Shown one piece after another: positions 8,053 to 17,800 of a stretch of DNA of 64,000 nucleotides; position 1 is the first letter of the stretch, and each line of letters opens with the position of its first letter. Origin of the DNA: Microbacterium galbinum (GTDB lineage Bacteria > Actinomycetota > Actinomycetes > Actinomycetales > Microbacteriaceae); NCBI RefSeq assembly GCF_023091225.1, contig NZ_JAHWXM010000001.1, forward strand, positions 1,364,001 to 1,428,000, written 5' to 3'. The notes beneath the pieces are model-generated. The model had not been told where the DNA came from. It saw only the letters and a program-made list of their open reading frames with translations, and made no database searches. The position numbers were made by a program, and so were the translations under genes.

Positions 8053-8469
8053 TCAGGCGCCGAGTCGCTTGAGGGCCGTGGCGACCACGTGCTTCGCGGA
8101 TGCCGCCGCGCGCCCGACCACCTCCGCCGCGTGCGCGGCACTCTCGGGGATCGGGGCCCCGGGGTAGGCGATGTCGGGGGCGTCGTCGCCGAACGCGTCG
8201 ACGAGGAAGGGCACCAGCCAGTCGTCGACGACCTCGAGCGGCTCGACCGCGAGGCTGTAGAAACGACGCTGACCGTCTTCGCGCACGGTCACCAGCTCGG
8301 CGTCGCGGAGCACCTTGAGGTGCTTCGACACCGTGGGCTGACTGATGCCGAGGTCGGCGACGATCTGGCTGACGCTCGTGCCCGCTTCTCCTTCGGTGGT
8401 GCGCCGCAGGAGGAGCTGGAGGATGTCTCGCCTCGTACCGTCTGCGATCACGTCGAAGATGTCGGTCAT
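8053..8469 (-). CDS. ArsR/SmtB-family HTH regulator
   Basis: 138-aa repressor-like protein. The winged helix covers residues ~5-85: TDIFDVIADGTRRDILQLL, then SVSQIVADLGISQPTVSKHLKVL as the HTH and REDGQRRFYSL as the wing. There are no clustered Cys or His for metal sensing, so it resembles the SdpR/YdfF-like branch rather than metal sensors. The C-terminal ~50 residues are Ala-rich. The start ATG at 8469 lies exactly six bases after TACCCT, pointing to a leaderless transcript. Divergent from the Trk potassium genes 104 nt away, which it might regulate. Confidence 0.9.
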   Translation of the reverse strand: MTDIFDVIADGTRRDILQLLLRRTTEGEAGTSVSQIVADLGISQPTVSKHLKVLRDAELVTVREDGQRRFYSLAVEPLEVVDDWLVPFLVDAFGDDAPDIAYPGAPIPESAAHAAEVVGRAAASAKHVVATALKRLGA

Positions 8470-8475
8470 GTGTTC

Positions 8476-8481
8476 AGGGTA
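8476..8481 (-). promoter_or_regulatory. Leaderless -10 (TACCCT) of the ArsR-family gene
   Basis: TACCCT, six bases, then the ATG at 8469; transcription would begin at the start codon. Confidence 0.65.
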
Positions 8482-8573
8482 GTCGTCCCCGGCACGGAGT
8501 ACCATGACGAGGGCTCGGTCTCAGGTGCTGAGCCGGCGCCGATCTGCGGCGGAGGCAGACGAAAGGGGACGCG

Positions 8574-10004
8574 ATGTCGGGCATCGTGTCTGCGTCGTCC
8601 CCCAAGCAACGCCTGCGCAATGTCGCCGCCCACGGCCGTCACATCCTCACCTCCTCGCCCTCGCGTCTCGCCATCGTGGTGTTCGCGCTGCTGATCCTCG
8701 TGTTCACGGCGCTGCTCTCGCTGCCGATCGCTGCGGCCGATCGCACCGTCACCCCGCTCAGCGACGCGCTGTTCACGGCCGTCTCGACCATCTGCGTCAC
8801 CGGCCTCGCGACCGTCGACATGGCGAACCACTGGTCGCCGTTCGGGCACGTGCTCATCTTCGTCGGCGTGAACATCGGCGGTCTCGGCGTTCTGACCCTC
8901 GCCTCCCTCATGGGCATGGTGATCTCGAAGCGCCTGGGGTTGCGCGCCAAGCTCCTCGCCGCGGGCGACACCAACCCGATGCGCGCGCACGGCGGCGTCG
9001 TCAACGAGAGCCAGACCGTCCGCCTCGGGGAGGTCGGCCAGCTGCTGCGCACCGTCGCCTTCTCGGCGCTCATCATCGAGGGCGCGCTCGCCGTGCTCCT
9101 CTACCCCGGACTCGTGATGGCCGGGGTGAGTCCGATCGCCGCTCTCTGGGAAGCCCCCTACTTCGCCGCGATGGCGTTCACGAACACGGGCTTCGCCCCC
9201 AACGACGGCGGCGTCGCGGTGTTCGCCGACGACTACCTCGTGCTGTCGCTGCTGATGGTCGGCGTCTTCCTCGGAAGCATCGGCTTCCCCGTGATCTACT
9301 CGCTGGCCAAGCACGTCTGGCACGTCAAGCGCTGGTCGCTGCACACCAAGCTCACACTCGTGACGACCGTGCTGCTCTTCGTCCTCGGGGCCGCCGTCTT
9401 CCTCATCCTCGAGTACCAGAACCCGAAGACCTTCGGCTCGATGGATGCCGCCGACACGACGTTCCAGGCCTTCTTCCTGTCGGCGATGACCCGCTCGGGC
9501 GGTTTCAACGTGATCGACATGGCCGACCTCAACGGCTCGTCGCTCGTCGCCGCGAGCATGCTCATGTTCGTCGGTGGAGGATCGGCGTCGACCGCCGGCG
9601 GAATCAAGGTCACCACCCTCGCGGTGCTCGCGATCGCGGTGTGGTCCGAGGCGAAGGGTCGCCAGTCCGTCGAGGTGTTCGGCCGGCGCATCCCCAGCGA
9701 CGTGCAGCGCGTCGCGCTCAGCGTCGTCGCCTGGGGAGCCACGATCGTCGCCCTGTCGACCATCGTCATCGCGCAGATCACGAAGGCCGACATCAGCCAC
9801 GTGCTGTTCGACGTGATCTCCGCCTTCGCCACCGTCGGACTCTCGACGGGCCTCACCGCCGAGCTCCCCGACGCCGGCTCCTACGTGCTCGCCGCCACCA
9901 TCTTCATGGGGCGCATTGGTACAGTGACTCTCGCCGCGGCAGTCGCCGCGACATCGCGATCGCAGTATTACTCACTGCCCGTGGAAAGGCCGATCGTTGG
10001 TTGA
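8574..10004 (+). CDS. TrkH/KtrB-family potassium uptake channel subunit
   Basis: 476-aa membrane protein of the Trk/Ktr superfamily, which carries K+ (or Na+-coupled K+) inward. Four pore-loop repeats are visible with their filter glycines: TICVTGLATVD (~residue 72), MAFTNTGFAPN (~203), SAMTRSGGFN (~305) and FATVGLSTGLT (~419). The basic N-terminus precedes the first helix near residue 35. Start ATG follows GAAAGGGG. The downstream trkA-type regulator gene overlaps its end, so channel and gating ring are co-translated. The transported ion depends on details that sequence reading cannot settle. Confidence 0.93.
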   Translation: MSGIVSASSPKQRLRNVAAHGRHILTSSPSRLAIVVFALLILVFTALLSLPIAAADRTVTPLSDALFTAVSTICVTGLATVDMANHWSPFGHVLIFVGVNIGGLGVLTLASLMGMVISKRLGLRAKLLAAGDTNPMRAHGGVVNESQTVRLGEVGQLLRTVAFSALIIEGALAVLLYPGLVMAGVSPIAALWEAPYFAAMAFTNTGFAPNDGGVAVFADDYLVLSLLMVGVFLGSIGFPVIYSLAKHVWHVKRWSLHTKLTLVTTVLLFVLGAAVFLILEYQNPKTFGSMDAADTTFQAFFLSAMTRSGGFNVIDMADLNGSSLVAASMLMFVGGGSASTAGGIKVTTLAVLAIAVWSEAKGRQSVEVFGRRIPSDVQRVALSVVAWGATIVALSTIVIAQITKADISHVLFDVISAFATVGLSTGLTAELPDAGSYVLAATIFMGRIGTVTLAAAVAATSRSQYYSLPVERPIVG

Positions 10005-10668
10005 AGTCCTCCGGGGCGACGCTCCCGTCCTCGTCATCGGTCTCGGCCGGTTCGGCGCCGCCTGCGCGGGCGAACTCGATCGTCTCGACCGAGAGGTCCT
10101 CGCGATCGACGGCAACCTCGAGCTCGTGCAGAAGTGGTCGGATCGCGTCACGCACACCGTGCAGGCCGATGCGAAGAACATCGACGCCCTGCGCCAGATC
10201 GGCGCCCAGGACTTCCAGGTGGCGGTCGTCGCGGTCGGCTCGTCGATCGAGGCATCCGTCCTCATCACCGCCAACCTCGTCGACCTCAAGGTCCCGCAGA
10301 TCTGGGCCAAGGCCGTCTCGCAGTCGCACGGCAAGATCCTCGCCCGCGTCGGAGCGAACCACGTCATCTATCCGGAGCGCGAGGCCGGCGAGCGCGTCGC
10401 CCACCTCGTCAGCGGCCGCATGCTCGATTTCATCCGCTTCGACGACGACTTCGTGCTCGCCAAGATGTACCCGCCGAAGTTCATCCGAGGCATCGGCCTC
10501 AACGAGTCCGGCGTGCGCACGAAGTATCGCGTCACGGTGGTGGGCGTCAAGAGCCCGGGCAAGCCGTTCCGCTACGCCGAGGCGAACACGATCGTCACGA
10601 ACCACGACCTGATCATCGTCTCGGGCACCAACAGCGACATCGAGCGCTTCGCCGCCCTCGACCGCTGA
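9997..10668 (+). CDS. TrkA/KtrA-type RCK regulatory subunit
   Basis: 223-aa cytoplasmic gating protein. The N-terminal Rossmann RCK domain has VLVIGLGRFGAACAGELD for nucleotide binding and an acidic residue after the second strand (VLAIDGNLELV); a TrkA-C domain fills residues ~140-220 with the sequence VGVKSPGKPFRYAEAN. These proteins bind NAD(H), ATP/ADP or c-di-AMP and open or close the TrkH pore. Start is TTG at 9997, eight bases inside the trkH end, with GGAAAGG upstream. Both genes form one operon. Confidence 0.92.
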   Translation: MVEVLRGDAPVLVIGLGRFGAACAGELDRLDREVLAIDGNLELVQKWSDRVTHTVQADAKNIDALRQIGAQDFQVAVVAVGSSIEASVLITANLVDLKVPQIWAKAVSQSHGKILARVGANHVIYPEREAGERVAHLVSGRMLDFIRFDDDFVLAKMYPPKFIRGIGLNESGVRTKYRVTVVGVKSPGKPFRYAEANTIVTNHDLIIVSGTNSDIERFAALDR

Positions 10669-10699
10669 CGCGCGCGACTCGTACAGGTCGGGCGAGGCG

Positions 10700-10993
10700 T
10701 CAGGCGTCGATGTCGAGAGTGATGTCGACGACATCGTCGATGCCGATACCCTCACCGTCCTGCAGAGCCTTCTTGATCGGGACGATGTAGCCGCCGTCCT
10801 TCGGCCAGAGCGACGTCGTCACGCGCGTTCCGCCGATCGTGACGGATGCCGGGATCATCCCCCACCCGTAGGTGACGACCGCGGCGACCTCGCCGATCAT
10901 CACCGCTTCGGTCTCGGGCACGGTCACGAAGTGGAACGGCGCGGGCCCGCGCCAGAACCAGATCTCGCCCGAGAATCGCAGCCGCATGGTCAC
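10700..10993 (-). CDS. DUF1905 domain protein
   Basis: 97-aa protein that is one DUF1905 domain: MRLRFSGEIWFWRGPAPFHFV, then the characteristic GWGMIPASVTIGGTRVTTSLWPKDGGYIVPIKKAL. The family folds as a small beta barrel; its biochemical role is unknown. The GTG at 10993 overlaps the proC stop (GTGA), so it is translated with proC; an ATG two codons later is an alternative. It ends 31 nt from the convergent trkA-type gene. Confidence 0.88.
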   Translation of the reverse strand: MTMRLRFSGEIWFWRGPAPFHFVTVPETEAVMIGEVAAVVTYGWGMIPASVTIGGTRVTTSLWPKDGGYIVPIKKALQDGEGIGIDDVVDITLDIDA

Positions 10994-11829
10994 GCCCCGG
11001 CGGCGAGCTCCCGAGCGCGCGCCAGCGCGGCCGCCGAAGCATCCGCGAACGTCTTCTCGAGGTGTGCATCCTGCAGCACCGCGATCGCACGCTCGGTCGT
11101 GCCCTTCGGACTCGTGACCCGTCGGCGCATCTCGGCCGGGGTCTCCCCCGACGCTTCGAGCAGCGCCGTCGAGCCGATGAAGGTCTGCTCCGCCATCAGG
11201 CGGGCGTCCGCCTCGCTGAAGCCGAGACCGAGGCCGACCTTCGTCCATTCCTCGATGAGCAGGAAGACGTAGGCGGGGCCCGAACCCGAGATCGTCGAGA
11301 GCGCGTCGATCTGGGACTCCGGCACCTCGATCACGGCGCCGACCGTCTCGAACAGGCGGCGCACGAGCGCCATGTCGTCGGGCGTCGATGCGGGGCCGGC
11401 GGCGAGACCGGTGACCGCCTTGCCGACCGTCGCCGGGGTGTTGGGCATCGAGCGGATGACGTGCACGTCGGCGCCCAGCGCGTCTGCGAACGTGGCCAGC
11501 GTCACACCGGCGGCGAGACTCACCACGATGGCGTCCGGGGCGAGGTGCGGGGCGATCTCGCGGAGCAGATCCGGCACCATCCCCGGCTTCACGCCGACCA
11601 GCACGATCCGGGCGGAAGCGAGTGCGTCGCGGTTACCGTCGGGACGCTCTTCGAGGGCGATGGTCGTGACGCCGGGAAGGTCGGCGAGGTCGGCGGCACT
11701 CACCCGCGAGCGGTTCGTTGCGGTGATCCCACCGTCGACGGCGATGCCCGAGGCGACGACGCCGCGCAGGATCGCCCCTCCCATCGAACCGGCACCGAGG
11801 AACGCGAGAGCGGGGAGAGAGTCAGCCAT
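10990..11829 (-). CDS. proC: Pyrroline-5-carboxylate reductase
   Basis: 279-aa NAD(P)H-dependent enzyme for the last step of proline synthesis, reducing 1-pyrroline-5-carboxylate to proline. The Rossmann motif LGAGSMGGAI is at residues 11-20; RSMPNTPATVGKAVTGLA and SGSGPAYVFLLIEEWTKVG are the conserved dimerisation/substrate segments, and RRRVTSPKGTTERAI the C-terminal signature. Length is standard. The start is leaderless: TAGGAT, six bases, ATG. Its promoter sits back to back with that of the CDF transporter in a 60-bp gap. Confidence 0.97.
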   Translation of the reverse strand: MADSLPALAFLGAGSMGGAILRGVVASGIAVDGGITATNRSRVSAADLADLPGVTTIALEERPDGNRDALASARIVLVGVKPGMVPDLLREIAPHLAPDAIVVSLAAGVTLATFADALGADVHVIRSMPNTPATVGKAVTGLAAGPASTPDDMALVRRLFETVGAVIEVPESQIDALSTISGSGPAYVFLLIEEWTKVGLGLGFSEADARLMAEQTFIGSTALLEASGETPAEMRRRVTSPKGTTERAIAVLQDAHLEKTFADASAAALARARELAAGA

Positions 11830-11835
11830 GTCGTC

Positions 11836-11841
11836 ATCCTA
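11836..11841 (-). promoter_or_regulatory. Leaderless -10 (TAGGAT) of proC
   Basis: TAGGAT, six bases, ATG at 11829. It faces the CDF -10 at 11878, so two divergent leaderless promoters share one 60-bp gap. Confidence 0.7.
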
Positions 11842-11877
11842 CGGCGGGCGCACCTGCGATCCCCAGAGGGGGCGATC

Positions 11878-11883
11878 TAGACT
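11878..11883 (+). promoter_or_regulatory. Leaderless -10 (TAGACT) of the CDF transporter
   Basis: TAGACT, six bases, ATG at 11890. Confidence 0.7.
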
Positions 11884-11889
11884 CAACAC

Positions 11890-12861
11890 ATGAGTGCATC
11901 CGGCGGCGGCAAGGCGATCATCGCAGCGTTCCTGGCGAACATGGGCATCGCGCTCGCGAAGCTCGTCGCCTGGCTGCTCTCGGGGTCCGCGTCGATGCTC
12001 GCCGAGGCCGTGCACTCGATCGCCGACTCCGGCAACCAACTCCTGCTCCTGCTCGGCGGACGCAAGTCGCGCCGCGAGGCCGACCGCGCGCATCCCTTCG
12101 GCTACGGCCGCGAGCGGTACGTCTCGGCGTTCGTCGTGTCGATCATCCTGTTCTCCCTCGGCGGCCTGTTCGCCATCTACGAGGGCATCGACAAGCTCAC
12201 GCACCCGCACGAACTGGACCCCGTGTGGTGGTGGCTGCCGATCGTCGTGCTCGTGATCGCGATCGGACTCGAGAGCTTCTCACTGCGCACCGCGATCAAG
12301 GAGAGCAACCTCGTTCGCGAGAAGGGGCAGTCCTGGGTGTCGTTCGTACGCCGCTCCAAGGCGCCCGAACTGCCCGTCGTTCTGCTCGAGGACACCGGGG
12401 CACTGGCGGGTCTGAGCTTCGCACTGCTCGGCGTCGGGCTCACCGTCATCACCGGCGACTCGGTGTTCGACGCGATCGGCACGCTCATGATCGGTGTGCT
12501 GCTGGTGCTCATCGCGATCGTGCTGGGCATCGAGACCAAGAGCCTGCTCGTCGGCGAAGGCGCCACCACCGCCGACCTCGATCGCATCGTCGACGCGATC
12601 GCCGCCGGCGACGAGGTCGAGAAGCTCATCCACATCAAGACCCTCTACCTCGGCCCCGACGAGCTCATGGTCGCGGCGAAGATCGCACTGACCGCCGACA
12701 AGTCGGTGCGCGAGGCCGCCGACGACATCGATGAGATCGAGGCGCGCATCCGCGAGGCCGTTCCCGCCGCACGCGTGATCTACATCGAGCCGGACGTGTA
12801 CCGGCCTGCCCTCGATCCGGAGCCCCCGACGGACGCGTTCGTCTTCAAGTCCTCGGACTGA
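11890..12861 (+). CDS. Cation diffusion facilitator (SLC30A9-like)
   Basis: 323-aa membrane exporter of divalent cations such as Zn2+, Mn2+ or Co2+ by proton exchange. Helix 2 carries the metal motif HSIAD (EAVHSIADSGNQ), but the helix 5 counterpart is LLEDTGALAG rather than HxxxD, so the site is 2His-poor as in the ZnT9-like branch. A hydrophilic loop ERYVS...RAHPFGYGRERY precedes helix 3. The C-terminal ~80 residues form the cytoplasmic dimer domain. Start ATG is leaderless after TAGACT. It converges on tadA 17 nt away. Confidence 0.9.
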   Translation: MSASGGGKAIIAAFLANMGIALAKLVAWLLSGSASMLAEAVHSIADSGNQLLLLLGGRKSRREADRAHPFGYGRERYVSAFVVSIILFSLGGLFAIYEGIDKLTHPHELDPVWWWLPIVVLVIAIGLESFSLRTAIKESNLVREKGQSWVSFVRRSKAPELPVVLLEDTGALAGLSFALLGVGLTVITGDSVFDAIGTLMIGVLLVLIAIVLGIETKSLLVGEGATTADLDRIVDAIAAGDEVEKLIHIKTLYLGPDELMVAAKIALTADKSVREAADDIDEIEARIREAVPAARVIYIEPDVYRPALDPEPPTDAFVFKSSD

Positions 12862-12878
12862 CCGGCCAGGCCGCAGCG

Positions 12879-13334
12879 TCAGCGCTTGCGGGCGAAGAAG
12901 TCGCGCAGCAGGGCGGTAGCGGCATCCGCTTCGAGTCCCCCGACGACCTCGGCCCGGTAGGGCAGACGGCGATCGCGCAGCACGTCGTACATCGACCCGG
13001 CGGCTCCCGCCTTGTCGTCCCACGCCCCGAAGACGACCCGTCCGATGCGCGCCTGCAGGATCGCTCCAGCGCACATGAGGCACGGTTCCAGGGTGACGAC
13101 GAGGGTGTGCCCCTCGAGATTCCAGGAGCCGACGGATGCCGCGGCCCGGCGCAGCGCCTCGACCTCGGCGTGACCCGTGGGATCGTGCGTCTCCTCGCGG
13201 GTGTTGCGCCCCTCGGCGATGATGCGACCGGCGGAGTCGACGACCACGGCACCCACCGGGATCTCGTCCGCGGTGCTCGCCTCCGCCGCGAGCACGAGCG
13301 CACGGCGCATCGCGGGCAGGTCGGCGGCGGTCAT
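12879..13334 (-). CDS. tadA: tRNA-specific adenosine deaminase
   Basis: 151-aa zinc deaminase converting A34 to inosine in tRNA-Arg(ACG). The metal/proton motif HAE is at residues 55-57 and the zinc motif PCLMC at 84-88; [14 protein letters not shown] is the family signature and the C-terminal [13 protein letters not shown] matches TadA tails. The start ATG is leaderless (TAGGCT, six bases, ATG). A close relative in guanine or cytosine metabolism is possible but the motif spacing favours TadA. Confidence 0.93.
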   Translation of the reverse strand: MTAADLPAMRRALVLAAEASTADEIPVGAVVVDSAGRIIAEGRNTREETHDPTGHAEVEALRRAAASVGSWNLEGHTLVVTLEPCLMCAGAILQARIGRVVFGAWDDKAGAAGSMYDVLRDRRLPYRAEVVGGLEADAATALLRDFFARKR

Positions 13335-13340
13335 GGATCG

Positions 13341-13346
13341 AGCCTA
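13341..13346 (-). promoter_or_regulatory. Leaderless -10 (TAGGCT) of tadA
   Basis: TAGGCT, six bases, ATG at 13334. Confidence 0.65.
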
Positions 13347-13412
13347 CGACAGCGGCGTGCGGCGTCCGCCGCGCGCGGTGCATCCGATGTCGTGCCGGGC
13401 GGCTCGGCGCAT

Positions 13413-13418
13413 TAGCCT
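13413..13418 (+). promoter_or_regulatory. Near-leaderless -10 (TAGCCT) of upp
   Basis: TAGCCT with a seven-base spacer before ATG at 13426; no ribosome site is visible, so the mRNA probably starts at or one base before the start codon. Confidence 0.6.
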
Positions 13419-13425
13419 GTATTCC

Positions 13426-14058
13426 ATGCGTGTTCACGTCGCCGACCACCCTCTCGTCACCCACAAGCTCTCGGTGCTGCGCGATGCGCGTACCCCGTCG
13501 CCGGTGTTCCGCCAGCTGACGGAGGAGCTCGTGACGCTCCTCGCGTACGAGGCGACCCGCAACGTCAAGGTCTCTCCGATCGAGATCACGACCCCCGTCA
13601 CGACGACGATGGGTGTGAAGATCTCCGAGCCCCGTCCGATCGTCGTCCCGATCCTGCGGGCCGGCCTCGGCATGCTCGAGGGCCTGGTCAAGCTGCTCCC
13701 GACCGCCGAGGTCGGATTCCTGGGCATGGTGCGCGACGAGGAGACCTTCGAACCCACGACGTACGCCGAGCGTCTTCCCGACGACCTGAGCGACCGGCAG
13801 TGCTTCGCCATCGACCCGATGCTCGCGACGGGCGGCTCGCTCGCCGCGGCCATCCAGTTCCTGTTCGATCGCGGGGCGAAGGACGTCACGGCGATCTGCC
13901 TCCTGGGCACGCCCGAAGGCGTCGCAGCGATCGAGGCGCTCGTCGGCGACCGCGATGTGACGCTCGTGCTGGGTGCGCTCGACGAGCGTCTCAACGAGAA
14001 GGGGTACATCGTGCCCGGCCTCGGCGACGCGGGCGACCGCCTCTACGGCACGGTCTGA
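13426..14058 (+). CDS. upp: Uracil phosphoribosyltransferase
   Basis: 210-aa salvage enzyme making UMP from uracil and PRPP. The PRPP loop [13 protein letters not shown] is at residues 130-142; [16 protein letters not shown] and the C-terminal [14 protein letters not shown] uracil-binding segment are diagnostic. Start ATG at 13426 gives [15 protein letters not shown], the standard N-terminus; upstream in-frame readings are unsupported. It is divergent from tadA and convergent with the following GNAT gene, with only 15 nt between stops. Confidence 0.97.
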   Translation: MRVHVADHPLVTHKLSVLRDARTPSPVFRQLTEELVTLLAYEATRNVKVSPIEITTPVTTTMGVKISEPRPIVVPILRAGLGMLEGLVKLLPTAEVGFLGMVRDEETFEPTTYAERLPDDLSDRQCFAIDPMLATGGSLAAAIQFLFDRGAKDVTAICLLGTPEGVAAIEALVGDRDVTLVLGALDERLNEKGYIVPGLGDAGDRLYGTV

Positions 14059-14073
14059 GCCGCAGGCGGCTGT

Positions 14074-14853
14074 TCAGCCCACGATGAGGCGGTACGCACG
14101 CTCATCCCCGTAGTGCTCGAAGCCGGCGCGCGCGATGATCGGCGCAGAGGTCGAGACGCGTCCCTTCACCAGAGCCGTCATGGCGCCCCATTGCGCCGCG
14201 ATCCGGAGGCGTTCGGACAGGACTGCACGGTAGGCGCCGCGTCCGCGATGGTCTTCGAGAGTCGCCGCGCCCCAGAGACGCGCGAAGCCGTCGGCGAGTG
14301 TCCACCCTCCCGTGCTCACCGGCTGCCCCGCGAGGCGCGCGAGCACACGTCCGTGGGTGCGCGACTCCAGCGACGCGGTGAGCTCATCGAACTCGGCACG
14401 GAGGCCCTCGTCGTCGAGAGCGAGCTGCTCCCACACCGCGACGTTGATCGCGTCGACCGCTCGGATCTGGTCGAGGTCGGTGACCAGCTCGGCGATGGCC
14501 CCGTTCGGCGGAGGTGCTGCGGCCGCGGCCTCACCATCGATCGGTCGTGCGAACACCGCGACGGTGTCGATGTGTTCGGCTCCACGCCGGCGGAGCTCAT
14601 CCTCCAGATCGGGCGCGTCCGAGGGGTTCGTCCAGAACGTCAGGGTGTCTTCGCCCCAGCGCACCGTGCGAGAGATCGCATGGTCGAGAACCTCGTCCGC
14701 ACGCCGCGAGGAGCGCACCTGCGACCCTCGTACTCCCCCACCGAAGCGAGGAGGGTAGCGAACGAGGAGCAGCTCCGCGTTCTCGCTCTCGGATCCTCGG
14801 GGGAACCACGCCCACTCCGCGGCTGCTCGAAGTATCTCGTCTCGGGTATGCAC
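14074..14853 (-). CDS. GNAT-family N-acetyltransferase
   Basis: 259-aa protein. Only the C-terminal part looks catalytic: STGGWTLADGFARLWGAATLEDHRGRGAYRAVL contains the acetyl-CoA loop (HRGRGAYRA), followed by IIARAGFEHYGDERAYRL. The N-terminal ~130 residues are a divergent GNAT-like or regulatory half, so it may be a tandem GNAT. Substrate is unknown. The GTG start at 14853 has GAGG upstream and lies 13 nt after the nuclease-helicase stop, so both may share a transcript. Confidence 0.85.
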   Translation of the reverse strand: MHTRDEILRAAAEWAWFPRGSESENAELLLVRYPPRFGGGVRGSQVRSSRRADEVLDHAISRTVRWGEDTLTFWTNPSDAPDLEDELRRRGAEHIDTVAVFARPIDGEAAAAAPPPNGAIAELVTDLDQIRAVDAINVAVWEQLALDDEGLRAEFDELTASLESRTHGRVLARLAGQPVSTGGWTLADGFARLWGAATLEDHRGRGAYRAVLSERLRIAAQWGAMTALVKGRVSTSAPIIARAGFEHYGDERAYRLIVG

Positions 14854-14866
14854 AGGTTCGCCTCGG

Positions 14867-17800
14867 TCAGTCCGCCGCGCCCACCAGGCGGGCGAAGGCG
14901 CTGAGCCGCGCCACGCCCTCCGGCGTATAGGGAAGATCGTCGAGCAGTGCCGGCGAGTGGATCAGGTAGGCCACGCACTGCGCACGGGAGATCGCGACGT
15001 TCAGTCGGTTCTGCAGAAGCAGGAACTCGGGACCTCGCGGGGCATCGCGCCCGCTGGAGGCGGCGAGCGAGGTGATCGAGACGACCGCTTCCTTGCCCTG
15101 GAAGTTGTCGACGGTTCCGACCGGGACATCGCCGAAGCCCGCGGACGCGAGCACCTCGTGCACGAGCTGGCGCTGCGCGTTGTACGGCGTGATGACGATG
15201 ATGTCGGCAGGGGTGAGCGGGCGGGTCGTCGTGTTGTCATCGTCGGTGTCGGCGTTGGCGCCGGCGCCGGTGTTGTCGGTGAACGTCCGCCCGACGAGAT
15301 CACGGACGATCCGCACGACCTCGGCGGCCTCCTCCGGCGACTGCGTCGCGTTGCCACGGTGTCTCAGCGGCACGACGTGGAGCCCGGGGTCGATGCCGTC
15401 GACGGATCGCTTCTCGGTTCCCGGCGCGGAGGCGAGCTTGCCGGCGTAGGCGAGTTTTGACACCGGCGCGGCGACGAACGGATGCATGCGCCAGGAGCGG
15501 GCGAGGAAGTAGCCGTACTCGGGGCGCACGACCGCATCGCCGTCCATCACCCATCCCAGTGCCGAGGTATCGACGGGTTCGGGGTGAGCACCCTGACTGA
15601 CCTGCGGCAATTGCTGCGGGTCGCCGAGGAGCAGCAGGCGCTTCGCACCCGCCGCGACCGCGATGGTCGAGGCGAGCGAGAACTGTCCCGCCTCGTCGAT
15701 CACGAGCAGATCGAGACCTCCACGCTCGACGCGGGCGGTGTTGCTGAAGTCCCAGGCGGTGCCCCCGACCACGACACCCTCATCGGCGTGCTCGGCGAGG
15801 AAGGCCGCCATGCCGCTCTTCGGGATCACCGTGTACGCGGGATCGGAGTCGGGGTCCTTCGGCGCCTTCGCGACCTGCGCGGGCGCCACGCCGTCGGCGA
15901 CGACTCGGGCGAGCAACGTCTCGATGATGGCGTGGGACTGCGCGACGACCCCGATCTTGAACCCGTGCTCGTTCACGAGCCGGGCGATCACGCGTGACCC
16001 CGTGTAGGTCTTGCCCGTTCCGGGAGGCCCCTGCACCGCGAGGTAGCTGCGGTCGAGGTCGAGCACGCCCCGGACGATGGCGTCGATCGGGTCGCCGGCG
16101 CCGGCCTCCACCGGCGGAAGCGGCGCGCCCGAGCGTGTACGCGGCGGGATCCGGCGCAGGATGTCGGTCGCCGGATCTTCCGGGAATCCCGGAGCTGCGG
16201 CGTGCACGGCGTCGGCCCATTCGTCGATCGCTCCCTGCAGGGAGACGACCCGCGGCGGCGCGGCGGGCGTCAGGGCAAGGGGGAGCTCGTCCCAGGTCTG
16301 CCCCTGGATCGCCGTCTCGGTGATGAGGAATCCGTCCTCGAGAACCTCGGCCACCGTCACGGCGTGCGGCACGTGCACCGCGCGCGAGGGGATGTCGACG
16401 TCGAACGGCGCCGGTGCCTCGTACAGTGCGAACGGCTGCGCTCCCACACCCAGCGTCGTTCCCGGCGAGACCTCACCGCGGATCTCGATGTCGCGGGACA
16501 TCACCCGACGTCCCTCGCCGATGCTCCACTCGCGGCGCACGACCGAGGAGCCCGCATCGACGCGCACCACGTCGCGCGTGCCCTCCCACATCGTGACGGG
16601 CTCACGGAGCCGCTGGAAGTGCGAGACCCAGAAGCTCTTGGCCTCGCGCGGGAAGTAGTCGATCGCCGCTGCGGCGATGCGATGGACCTGGCCGTCCTGG
16701 CCCGCTTCGACGGCGCGCTCCGCGTCGGCGAGGAGGGCCACCGACCGCGGAGAGGGCTCGTAGATCACCTGGTCGGCGGCGTCGGGAGGGGCGGGGCTGA
16801 CACCCTTCTGCCGCGCGATCTCGATCAGCCAGTTGCGCAGACGGCGCGTCGAGACGCAGTCGTAGCGGTTGTAGTCCGCGAGATCGGCGAGCACCGCGTC
16901 GGCATCGCTCTGCTCGCCCGCCGCCGCGAGCTCACGCGCGGCGACGTACTGCACGATCGAGTCGTCGCCCTTCTGCACGTCGCTCGTGCGCACGTCGTCG
17001 CCCATGTAGAGCGGCTCGAGCTTCTTGATCGAATACGAACGCGAACCGACGCGAACCGTGCGCAGCACCAGGGGGTAGAGGTCGACGAAGACCCCCTCAC
17101 GGAGCAGTCGATCGACCTCGCCCTCGCGCACTCCGTGTCGCGCCGCCATCGCCACCAGGTGCGAAGTCTCGTAGGGCGCGTAGTGGTAGATGTGCATTCC
17201 GGGGTGGGCGGCCCGGCGCACGGCGACGAAGTCGAGGAAGGTCTCGAACGCGCGGCGCTCCTCGGCGAACGTGTGCGCCCAGATGGCCGTGTACTGGTCG
17301 GCGTTGTCGACCCAGCCGAAGAGATAGTCGATGCCCCAGTGCGACTCCCCGATCGGCGCCGGCTCCGTGTAGAGCGGGTCGCCTTCGAAGTCGAAGAAGA
17401 TGTCGCCGTGGCTCGGCACCGGGAGGGTGTGGATCGCCGGCGCGTAGTGCACGTCGAAGGTGGGGGCACCGCTGGCATCGGCGCGGAGCTGCAGAGCGGC
17501 CTGCGCACGGAGCCCTTCGAAGGTGTCGACGTTCATTCCCGCCGGCGCCGTGGGCGCGGTGGCGAGCTCGTCGATGGTCGCGATACCCGCCGCACGCAGT
17601 CGGGCGCGCTGGACAGGACGCATGCGTGCGACCATCAGCAGGTCGCGGTGCGCGATCACCTGTTCCTCGCACGTCGCACAGCGGCCGCAGGCGACGACCT
17701 GCAGATCTCCCCGGTCATCGCCCCAGGCGAGCGGGTCGCCCTCTGCTCCCGCATCGATGCGTCGATCGGAGATCAGTGCGCGCAGGCGGGCGCGACGCAC

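Noticed and set aside
8470..8573. c-di-AMP (ydaO) riboswitch before the Trk genes
   Set aside because: The 104-nt gap is too short for the aptamer and lacks the conserved core; only a small GGCTC/GAGCC hairpin is seen.
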